From Micromonospora parastrephiae (GTDB taxonomy: Bacteria; Actinomycetota; Actinomycetes; Mycobacteriales; Micromonosporaceae), in contig NZ_JAEVHM010000004.1 of NCBI RefSeq assembly GCF_016802865.1, positions 1-64,000 of the forward strand: a stretch of 64,000 bases of DNA. Direction: 5' to 3'. The notes under the pieces were generated by a model. It saw only the letters and a program-made list of their open reading frames with translations. It did no database searches and was not told the origin of the DNA. Each line of letters begins with the position of its first letter. Position 1 is the first letter of the stretch. The position numbers and the translations under genes were made by a program. Positions 55,694 through 64,000 of the stretch are shown in pieces.

Positions 55694-56484
55694 CGGGCCT
55701 TGGCGTAGCGGAGTTCGAGGCGTCGTACCACCTGGGACAGGGGCAGGGTGATCACCAGGTAGGCGAGGCCGGCCACCAGCAGCGGGGTGGCGTTCACCCG
55801 GTCGTTCAGCATGTCCCGACCGAACTTGGTGACCTCGATGGTCTGCGCCGTCACGCCCAGCACGTAGGCCAGCGACGAGTCCTTGGTGAGCAGGATCAGC
55901 TCGTTCGTCAGCGGCGGAATGACGATCCGGAACGCCTGGGGGATGACGATCGTGCGCATGGCGGTGAAGTGCGACATGCCGAGTGTGCGCGCCGCCTCCA
56001 TCTGCCCCTTGGGAACGGCCTGGATGCCGGCCCGGATGGTCTCCGCCATGTACGCCGCGGCGGTCAGCCCGAGACCGATCGCGATGGAGCCGAACACGCC
56101 GCCCGGAATCTCACGCTCCGGGAAGGCGATCGGAATGCCGTACCCGACGAGGAAGAGCACCAGCAGCGCGGGCAGACCGCGGAACAACTCGATGTACGCC
56201 GTCGCCACCCAGCGGTACGGCGCCACCCGGGACAGCCGCATCAGCGCGAGGACGGTGCCGAACACCAGACCGAAAGCGAACGCGCCCAGCGTGTACAGGA
56301 TGGTGTTGCGCAGCGCGACGGTGATGATCGTCGGGAACATCGACTTGATGATGTCGACGCGGAAGAACGCGTCCTTCAACCTGTCCCAGTCGGCGGCGAA
56401 CAGCACCCCGGCGATGATGGCGATGAACACCAGGTACTGGATACCGAGGGACAGCCGTTCCCGCTGACGGCGTCGCAGCTTCAC
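55690..56484 (-). CDS. Polar amino-acid ABC transporter permease
   Basis: A 264-residue His/Glu/Gln/Arg-type permease with five helices and the EAA loop [20 protein letters not shown]. The motif [16 protein letters not shown] is diagnostic of the family. GTG 56484. Only one permease gene is present, so it should act as a homodimer. Confidence 0.92.
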   Translation of the reverse strand: MKLRRRQRERLSLGIQYLVFIAIIAGVLFAADWDRLKDAFFRVDIIKSMFPTIITVALRNTILYTLGAFAFGLVFGTVLALMRLSRVAPYRWVATAYIELFRGLPALLVLFLVGYGIPIAFPEREIPGGVFGSIAIGLGLTAAAYMAETIRAGIQAVPKGQMEAARTLGMSHFTAMRTIVIPQAFRIVIPPLTNELILLTKDSSLAYVLGVTAQTIEVTKFGRDMLNDRVNATPLLVAGLAYLVITLPLSQVVRRLELRYAKAR

Positions 56485-56517
56485 GTTCGGTCGTTGCCTT
56501 CCCGGAGGTTGCTGACA

Positions 56518-56546
56518 GCAAGGGCGCGCGAGACGCGCGCCCTTGC
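56518..56546 (-). terminator. Intra-operon hairpin between binding protein and permease genes
   Basis: gcaagggcgcgcg (56518-56530), loop aga, cgcgcgcccttgc (56534-56546): a perfect 13-bp stem just after the binding-protein gene. It probably reduces or stabilises transcripts so that binding protein exceeds membrane subunits. Confidence 0.75.
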
Positions 56547-56560
56547 CTACGGAGCCTGGA

Positions 56561-57379
56561 TCAGGCGCTCGGCCGCTTGCCGATCCACTTCTCGTAGATC
56601 GTGTCGTACGTGCCGTCCTGCTTGGCCTTGGCCAGCGCCTCGTTGATCTTCTTGAGCAGCTCCGGGTTGCCGTCCTTCTTCACCGAGAAGCCGTACTGCT
56701 CGCCGGTGCCGAACTCGGCGGCCACCTCGAACCCACCCGGGTTCTTCTTGAGGTACTCGGTCCAGACCGGCAGGTCGTTGATGCCGGCCTCGACCTGACC
56801 GTTGGCGACGGCCTGCTGCAGGGCGGCGAGGTCCTCGAACTCGACGAGCTGCAGGCCCTTCTCCTTCTCGAACTTCTTGGCGTAGTCGCGGCCGGTGGTG
56901 GCCGCCTGGACGCCGAGCTTCCTGCCCCGAAGGTCGTCGAGCGCCTTGTACGACTTACCGGTCTTCACCAGCATCGCCTGGGTCGCGTCGAAGTAAGGAT
57001 CGGAGAAGTTCATCACCTTCTGCCGTTCCTCGGTGATCGTCATGCCGGCCGCGGCGGCGTCGCACTTGCCGGTGTTGAGGTCCTGACCGGACTTGATCCC
57101 CTCGAACGGGGTGTCGATGATCGTCTGCTCGACGCCCAGCTCCTTGGCCACCAGGTCCATCACGTCGACGTCGAAGCCGGTCACCTTGCCGCTGGCGTCC
57201 TTGGACTGGAACGGCGGGTACGGCAGGTGGGTGCAGACGGTGAGCTTGCCCGCCTCGACCAGCTTCACGCCGTTCGCCTGGACCTCGCTGTCATCCTTCT
57301 TGGCGCATCCCGCGGTCACCGCCAGGGCGGCGATGGTCACGAGGAGGCCGGCCTGGCGGGCTGCGCTCTGGAACCTCAC
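56561..57379 (-). CDS. Polar amino-acid-binding lipoprotein
   Basis: A 272-residue substrate-binding lipoprotein: signal with lipobox VTAGC, mature domain VCTHLPYPPFQ, GFDVDVMDLVAKELG, AAAAGMTITEERQKVMNFSD. This is the SBP_bac_3 fold; ligand likely glutamine, glutamate, arginine or similar. GTG 57379. Promoter region 57380-57633 has no gene. Confidence 0.92.
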   Translation of the reverse strand: MRFQSAARQAGLLVTIAALAVTAGCAKKDDSEVQANGVKLVEAGKLTVCTHLPYPPFQSKDASGKVTGFDVDVMDLVAKELGVEQTIIDTPFEGIKSGQDLNTGKCDAAAAGMTITEERQKVMNFSDPYFDATQAMLVKTGKSYKALDDLRGRKLGVQAATTGRDYAKKFEKEKGLQLVEFEDLAALQQAVANGQVEAGINDLPVWTEYLKKNPGGFEVAAEFGTGEQYGFSVKKDGNPELLKKINEALAKAKQDGTYDTIYEKWIGKRPSA

Positions 57380-57633
57380 GGCTGTGTCCCTCCGGTGCGG
57401 CTCCCCCTGTGGCGGGCAGCCAGGTTGGTGCGAAGACGGTGTGACAGGCGACGGTACCTGATTGGGCGGGCGGCACCCAGATCACACCAGGCCCGGTTGG
57501 GCGGGTACATCGCCCGCCCAGCCGGTGAATCCGACAGCCGGGCGGCAACCGGGCGGCCAACGGAGGCTGTGCCGGTGTCGACGGGATGGTTAACCTGTCT
57601 GCATGCGCGAGTCGGTGTCCGGGAGCGGTCCCG

Positions 57634-57984
57634 ATGGCTGACGCCGAGGATGTCCGGAATCTGGCCCGGTCGTTACCGGACGTCGTCGAGATCGACAGCG
57701 AGGGCTTCGACTTCCGGGTCGCCGACAAGGGCTTCGTCTGGTCCTACCCCGAGCGCCGGCCCGGGGAGCGCCGCCGCATCCGCACCGACGTCGCGGTGCT
57801 CTATGTGGGCGACGAGGCGGAGAAGCAGGCGCTGCTGCTCGGAGAGCCCGAGTTGTTCTTCACCACGTCCGCGTACGACGGACTGCCCCTGGTCATGCTG
57901 TGGCTGGAGCGGGTGGACGTGCGGCGTCTGACGGAGCTGATCACCGACGCGTGGCGGATGCGCGTCCCCGCCCACTGCCAGTAG
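57634..57984 (+). CDS. MmcQ/YjbR-family DNA-binding-like protein
   Basis: A 116-residue small protein with the YjbR fold: VRNLARSLPDVVE, FDFRVADKGFVWSYP, ALLLGEPELFFTTSAYDGLP, and the end LTELITDAWRMRVPAHC. Family proteins are annotated as DNA-binding but function is unproven. ATG 57634 follows gggagcgg. Confidence 0.9.
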   Translation: MADAEDVRNLARSLPDVVEIDSEGFDFRVADKGFVWSYPERRPGERRRIRTDVAVLYVGDEAEKQALLLGEPELFFTTSAYDGLPLVMLWLERVDVRRLTELITDAWRMRVPAHCQ

Positions 57985-58192
57985 CCATCTCACCACGGAG
58001 GGTGCCGTCGTCAATCCCGTCGCGTGTTATGTCGGACGGGGACCAAAACTTTTGTGGAGTTCCTACAACTGAGCGCCGGTTGGTTCGGCGATTGCGCCAT
58101 GGCGCAGCCCGCCGACAGCCGGAAAAGTGATCACTGCCGGGAGTCGTCCACTCGCGGCGCGCAGGTCATGGTCTACCAAAGGGGTCAGTCGG

Positions 58193-61100
58193 GTGTTCAA
58201 CCGTATCGCCATCGTCAACCGAGGTGAGGCCGCGATGCGGCTCATCCACGCGGTCCGCGAGCTGGCTGCGGAGACCGGCGTTCCGCTCGAAACCGTCGCC
58301 CTCTACACCGACGTCGACCGCACCGCCACCTTCGTGCGCGAGGCGGACATCGCCTACGACCTCGGTCCGGCGTCCGCCCGCCCGTACCTCAATCTCGCCA
58401 CGCTGGAGCGCGCCCTGGTCGAGACCGGGGCCGACGCCGCGTGGGTCGGCTGGGGTTTCGTCGCCGAGGACCCGGCGTTCGCCGAGCTGTGCGAGAAGAT
58501 CGGCGTCACCTTCGTCGGGCCGAGCCCGGAGGCCATGCGCCAACTCGGCGACAAGATCGGCTCCAAGCTCATCGCCGAGAAGGTCGGCGTGCCGGTCGCG
58601 CCGTGGAGTCGCGGCGCCGTGGAGACCCTGGACGCCGCGCGGGCCGCGGCGGCCGAGATCGGCTACCCGCTGATGCTGAAGGCGACCGCGGGCGGTGGCG
58701 GACGCGGCATTCGCGTGATCACCAGCGAGGCCGACCTGGACGACGCGTACGAGCGCACCAGCCAGGAGGCGGCGCGGGCCTTCGGCAGCGGCGTCGTCTT
58801 CCTGGAGCGGCTGGTCACCGGCGCGCGACACGTCGAGGTCCAGGTGATCGCCGACGGGCAGGGCACCGCGTGGGCGCTCGGTGTCCGGGACTGCTCGGTG
58901 CAGCGCCGCAACCAGAAGGTCATCGAGGAGTCGGCGTCGCCGGTGCTCGACCGGGCGCAGGCAGCCGAGCTGAAGGCGTCGGCCGAGCGGCTCGCCGTGG
59001 CGGTCGGCTACCGGGGCGCGGCCACCGTCGAGTTCCTGTACCACCCCGGCGACCGGCTGTTCGCGTTCCTCGAGGTCAACACGCGCCTCCAGGTCGAGCA
59101 CCCGATCACCGAGCTGACCACCGGGTTCGACCTGGTCAAGGCGCAACTGCACGTCGCCTCCGGCGGGCGCCTCGACGGCGCGCCCCCGGCGGAGCGTGGC
59201 CACGCCATCGAGGCCCGGCTGAACGCCGAGGATCCCGACCGCGACTTCGCGCCGTCGCCCGGCCGCATCGCACGGCTCGACCTGCCCAGCGGCCCCGGCA
59301 TCCGGGTGGACACCGGCGTCAGCGAGGGCGACACCATCCCCGCCGACTTTGACTCCATGATCGCGAAGATCATCGCGTACGGCCGTGACCGCGACGAGGC
59401 GCTGGGCAGGCTGCGACGGGCCATGGCGAACACCACCGTGATCATCGAGGGCGGGGCGACGAACAAGAGCTTCGTCCTCGACCTGCTCGACCAGCCCGAG
59501 GTGATCGACGCCAGCGCGGACACCGGCTGGATCGACCGTGTCCGCGGCGAGGGTCGACTCGTCGCGCACCGGCACAGCGCTGTCGCGCTGGCGGCCGCCG
59601 CCATCGAGGCGTACGAGGAGGAGGAGCACGTCGAGCGCCAGCGGCTGTTGTCGACGGCCTCCGGTGGGCGCCCGCAGGTGCAGCACGCCAGCGGTCGACC
59701 GCTGGACCTCAAGCTGCGCGGCGCCGACTACCGCACCCGCGTGGCGCGGGTCGACGCGCACCGGTTCCGCGTGGGCATCGAGTCCGGTGGCCTGGTGCGC
59801 ACCGCCGACGTCGAACTCGACCGCTTCGACCGGCACACCGGTCAGATCGTCGTCAACGGCATCCGGTACCGCCTGCTCACCGGCACGTACGGGCCGACGC
59901 ACCTGGTCGAGGTGGACGGTGTCACGCACCGGGTCAGCCGCGACGAGGGTGGCGTCCTGCGCTCCCCCATGCCGGCGCTGGTCGTCGCCACGCCCCTGGA
60001 GATCGGCGACGAGGTCGAGGCGGGCGCGCCGGTGCTCGTGCTGGAGGCCATGAAGATGGAGACGGTGCTGCGGGCGCCGTTCAAGGCGCGGCTCAAGGAG
60101 TGCGCAGTCTCCGTGGGCAGCCAGGTGGAGGCCGGTGCGCCGCTGCTGCGCCTGGAGCCCCTCGCCGACGACGCCGCCGACAGCGCGGACGCCACGGCCA
60201 CCGCCTCGGTCGAACTGGACCTGCCCGCCTCCGCCGAGCAGCTGTCGGCCGACGAGCGCAGCCGCCGTGGTCAGGAGGACCTGCGCGGGCTGCTGCTCGG
60301 CTTCGACGTCGACCCGCACGACGACCGTCGGGTGCTCGACGACTACCTCACCGCGCGCGCGCGGCCACCGAGGACGGTCACCGGCCGCTCGCCGCCGAAC
60401 TCGACCTCCTCAACGTGTTCGCCGACCTCGCCGAACTGAGCCGCAACCGGCCGACCGGCGAGGACGGCGGCGCACACGTGTACAGCGCCCGCGAGTACTT
60501 CCACACCTACCTGCAGAGCCTCGACGTCGAGCGGGCCGGCCTGCCGGACGCCTTCCAGGCCAAGCTCGGCAAGGCGCTCGGCCACTACGGCGTCACCGAC
60601 CTCGACCGCTCCCCCGACCTCGAAGCCGCCGTGTTCCGGATCTTCCTGGCTCAGCAGCGCGCGTCCGCCGACGCCGCCGTCGTCGCGACGCTGCTGCGCG
60701 CCTGGCTGCCGGAGTCCCCGCCGGACGAGACGCTGCGCGAGCCCGCCGGCCTCGCGCTGGAACGGCTGATCTCCGCCACGCAGGTACGCTTCCCCGCCCT
60801 CGCCGACCTCGCCCGCGGCGTGGTGTTCGCCTGGTTCGCCCAGCCGCTGCTGCGCCGCAACCGCGCCCGCGTCTATGCCCAGGTCCGCGCGCACCTGCGG
60901 CACCTGGACGCGCACCCGGACTCGCCCGATCGCGCCGAGCGCGTCGCCGAGATGGTGCGCAGCACCGAACCGCTGGTCCGACTGCTCGGCCAGCGCCTCG
61001 TCCGCGACCACCTCGACAACACGGTCATGCTGGAGGTGCTCACCCGTCGGTACTACGGCAACAAGGCGCTCACCAGCGTGCGCACCCGCGAGGTCGCGGG

Positions 61101-63650
61101 CTGCTCGTTCGTGGTCGCCGAACGCGCGGACTCCAGTGTGGTCTCGGCCGCGGTGAGCTTCGACGCGTTGGACGGCGCCCTGCGCGGGCTCGCCGACCTG
61201 GCCACCGGCGAGGACTCCGTCGACGCCGACATCTACCTCGCTGGGAGAACCAGCCGGAGGACTTTGACGAGATGGCCGCCGCGCTGCACGACGTCATCAC
61301 CGCGCACCCGCTGCCGCCCCAGGTCCGACGGCTCACCGCCACCGTCGCGGGTCGCGGTGGGGCGGTGATGCACCACCACTTCACGTTCCGACCGTCCGGC
61401 ACCACGATGACCGAGGACCGGCTGATCCGCGGCCTGCACCCGTACATCGCCCAGCGGATGCAACTGGAGCGGCTGCACAAGTTCGACCTGACCCGGCTGC
61501 CGTCGTCGGACGAGGAGGTCTACCTCTTCCAGTGCGTGGCGCGGGAGAACCCGGCCGACGAACGACTCGTCGCGTTCGCCCAGGTACGGGACCTGACCGA
61601 GCTGCGCGAGCAGGACGGCCGGCTGGTGGCGCTGCCGACGACCGAGGACGCCATCGCGGCCTGCCTCGACTCGATCCGCCGCGCCCAGTCCCGCCGACCG
61701 TCGAAGACGCGCTTCAACACCAACCGGATCGTGGTCTACGTCTGGCCGCCGAGCGAGCTCACCCGCGAGGAGATGGAGATGATCGCCGGGCGGGTGCGCC
61801 CGACGACCGTGGGCGCCGGGCTGGAGGAGATCCTGTTCATCGCCCGCCAGCGCGACCGCCGCACCGGCGAGCTGACCAAGATCGCCGTACGGATCTCCTT
61901 CGACGCCACCGGCGGCGCGGAGCTGGTTGTCGGCGAACCGCCGGCGGAGCCGGTCGAACCGCTCGACGAGTACCGGCTGAAGGTCCTGCGGGCGAGCAGC
62001 CGCAACACCGTGTACCCGTACGAGCTGACCGGCCGGCTCGGCGACTTCGTCGAGCACGACCTCGACGACGACCACACCCTGGTGCCGGTGGACCGGCCCA
62101 AGGGGCGCAACCGCGCCGCGATCGTCGCCGGGGTGGTCACCGCCCCGACCACGCGGCACCCGCAGGGCGTCACCCGGGTGGTGCTGCTCGGCGACCCGAC
62201 GAAGTCGCTGGGCGCCCTGTCGGAGCCGGAGTGCCGGCGGGTGATCGCCGCCCTGGACCTGGCGGAGCGGCTGCGCGTGCCGCTGGAGTGGTGGGCGTTG
62301 TCGGCCGGTGCCCGGATCTCCATGACCTCCGGCACGGAGAACATGGACTGGGTCGCCGCGGCCCTCAAGCGGATCGTCGAGTTCACCCAGGCCGGCGGTG
62401 AGATCAACATCGTCGTCGCGGGCATCAACGTCGGCGCGCAGCCGTACTGGAACGCCGAGGCGACGATGCTGATGCACACCAAGGGCGTCCTGGTGATGAC
62501 ACCGGACTCGGCGATGGTGCTCACCGGCAAGCAGTCGCTCGACTTCTCCGGCGGCGTGTCCGCCGAGGACAACTTCGGCATCGGCGGCTACGACCGGGTG
62601 ATGGGGCCGAACGGGCAGGCGCAGTACTGGGCGCCGAACCTGACCGCCGCGCGGGACGTGTTGATGTCGCACTACGACCACACGTACGTCGCGCCCGGCG
62701 AGGACGCCCCACGGCGCGCGACGACCACCGATCCACTGGACCGCGACATCTCCACCTTCCCGCACGACGTGGCGGGCAGCGCCTTCGCCACCGTCGGCGA
62801 GATCTTCTCCGCCGAGGCCAATCCGGACCGCAAGAAGCCGTTCGACATCCGTACCGTGATGCGGGCCCTCTCCGACCAGGACCACCCGGTGCTGGAACGC
62901 TGGGCGGGCATGGCCGACGCGGACACCGCCGTCGTGCAGGACGTCCACCTCGGCGGCATTCCGGTCTGTCTGCTCGGCATCGAGTCCCGCTCGGTGCCAC
63001 GGCACGGGTTCCCGCCCACCGACGGCCCGGACACCTACACGGCGGGCACGCTGTTCCCCCGGTCGTCGAAGAAGGCCGCGCGGGCGATCAACGCGGCCAG
63101 CGGCAACCGGCCGCTGGTCGTGCTGGCGAACCTGTCCGGCTTCGACGGCTCACCAGAGTCGATGCGCAAGCTCCAGCTGGAGTACGGCGCCGAGATCGGC
63201 CGGGCGATCGTGAACTTCCGCGGGCCCATCGTCTTCTGCGTGATCTCGCGCTATCACGGTGGAGCGTTCGTGGTGTTCTCCAAGGCGCTGAACCCGAACA
63301 TGACCGTGCTGGCGCTGGAGGGCTCGTTCGCCTCGGTGCTTGGCGGCGCGCCCGCCGCCGCTGTGGTGTTCTCCGCCGACGTCAACGCCCGCACCGCGGC
63401 CGACCCCCGGGTACGCGACCTGGAGGCGCGCGTCGCCGCCGCGGCCGGCACCGGACGGGCCGCGTTGACCGCGGAACTCGACGAGCTGCGCTCCTCGGTG
63501 CGCGCGGAGAAGCTCGGCGAGGTGGCCACGGAGTTCGACCGCGTGCACAACATCCAGCGCGCCGTCGAGGTCGGCTCGGTGGACGCCGTCATCCGCGCCG
63601 CCGAACTGCGTCCGCGCATCATCGAGGCCATCGAGACCCGCCTGGGATAG
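58193..63650 (+). CDS. Single-chain acyl-CoA carboxylase: biotin carboxylase, carrier, central and carboxyltransferase domains (two frame breaks)
   Basis: About 1,818 residues after bridging frame breaks near 60350 (GC-repeat) and 61245. Order: biotin carboxylase with IVNRGEAAMRL and ATP-grasp GGGGRGIRV; biotin-carrier domain with EAMKMET (60046-60066); a central helical region (60400-61300: ELDLLNVFADLAEL, HVYSAREYFHTYL); and a carboxyltransferase with SGARISM and SRYHGGAFVVFSKALNP. All parts needed for acetyl- or propionyl-CoA carboxylation are on one chain, arranged as in eukaryotic acetyl-CoA carboxylase; most actinobacterial enzymes use separate AccA/PccB subunits. GTG 58193 (MFNRIAIVNRG) follows aaagggg. 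Confidence 0.88.
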
Positions 63651-63660
63651 CGCGTGCCCA

Positions 63661-63702
63661 CCCCTCCGGCGGCCAGCCGCATCGTGCTGGCCGCCGGAGG
63701 GG
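63661..63702. terminator. 17-bp perfect hairpin terminator
   Basis: cccctccggcggccagc (63661-63677) pairs exactly with 63686-63702, 11 bases after the carboxylase stop; convergent gene on the other side. Confidence 0.9.
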
Positions 63703-63710
63703 CAGCACCG

Positions 63711-63955
63711 TCAACTCCCGCTGACCGCACCGCGTACCGCGACCGCGATGGCGAGCCAGACGAGGTACGCGACGACACCGACGCCGACCATGACCAACGC
63801 CTTGCCGACGGACGGGAGCCGGGTCCGGGCGACGGCCAGGTTCACCGCGAGGCCGGCACTCCGCCGACGGTGACGGCAGGATGGCCCCAGAAGGCGTTGG
63901 TGGTGACGACGACGGGGCCGGCCACGCCGGGGACGGTGATCGGTTCTGATTTCAC
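63711..63955 (-). pseudogene. Collapsed small membrane-protein gene
   Basis: From a GTG at 63955 the minus strand reads KSEPITVPGVAGPVVVTTNA and FWGHPAVTVGGVPA, then breaks frame. Another frame resumes at once with LAVNLAVARTRLPSVGKALV and a membrane helix (MVGVGVVAYLVWLAIAVAV) ending at 63711. The two parts look like the N- and C-termini of one longer protein with the middle removed, so this is an internal deletion with frame loss. Exact intact length is unknown. Confidence 0.5.
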
Positions 63956-64000
63956 CGGCGTGATCGTAGAGCCACACCGACGAGCCCACGGCCCGCTCGG

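Noticed and set aside
58166-60319. A minus-strand open frame of 717 codons opposite the carboxylase
   Set aside because: Low-complexity shadow; the plus strand carries biotin carboxylase motifs.
1-64000. CRISPR arrays, insertion sequences, tRNA or rRNA genes
   Set aside because: No regularly spaced repeats, transposase motifs, or tRNA/rRNA sequences were recognised.

Overview
The window is about 64 kb of very GC-rich DNA with actinobacterial gene content: a conservon-type signalling set, fused acyl-CoA carboxylase, cobalamin-controlled class I ribonucleotide reductase, ROK/GntR/LacI-type sugar regulation, many GTG starts and ATGA/GTGA stop-start overlaps, and many secreted multidomain glycosidases. 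A soil- or plant-associated Micromonosporaceae (Micromonospora-like) is the most likely source; this is inferred from gene content, not from a marker gene. No rRNA, tRNA, CRISPR array or insertion sequence was recognised.

Layout. 1-5 kb: end of a LuxR regulator, then an operon of histidine kinase, Roadblock, DUF742 and a membrane-anchored CBM2-like protein (a conservon without its GTPase). 5-8.7 kb: secreted glycerophosphodiesterase, a membrane protein, and a less GC-rich island with a mini-GntR gene bordered by two related palindromes. 8.7-12.4 kb: nrdAB behind a cobalamin riboswitch and a NrdR-box-like site. 12.5-14.9 kb: divergent MFS transporter and ROK regulator. 15-28.5 kb: an L-fucose regulon: GH95 fucosidase, L-fuconate dehydratase, GntR, aldo/keto reductase, SDR, zinc dehydrogenase, ABC importer and lactonase-type amidohydrolase, plus the remnant of a second GH95 gene. 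28.6-30.4 kb: cobalamin riboswitch, cbtB, cbtA and a histidine phosphatase with an altered active-site motif. 30.4-32.9 kb: TetR/MFS pair with three palindromic operators. 32.9-40 kb: giant GH92 mannosidase and polysaccharide deacetylase. 40-47 kb: unusual zinc-finger SDR, HbpS-like protein, FAD oxidoreductase, secreted lipase, phosphodiester glycosidase. 47-54.5 kb: operon of small laccase, a ThuA/sorbosone-dehydrogenase/DUF1080 megaprotein, a cupredoxin-Ig protein and a repetitive secreted protein. 54.8-57.4 kb: polar amino-acid ABC importer. 57.6-64 kb: MmcQ/YjbR protein, a single-chain acyl-CoA carboxylase of about 1,820 residues, and a collapsed small membrane-protein gene.

How the genes work together. 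Much of the window handles glycans outside the cell. The fucosidase releases L-fucose, the ABC system imports it, and dehydrogenase, lactonase, dehydratase and second dehydrogenase oxidise it; the last cleavage enzyme was not found here. The laccase operon combines copper redox proteins with sugar-binding and sugar-oxidising domains, and two of its proteins share an unnamed Cys-containing module (positions 48030-48275 and 50228-50471). Cobalamin status appears twice, at nrdAB and at the predicted cobalt transporter.

Caution. At least ten reading-frame breaks in eight genes are visible, mostly next to G/C runs, and conserved protein sequence resumes at once on the far side. Base-call indels are the simplest explanation, so these genes are annotated across the breaks.
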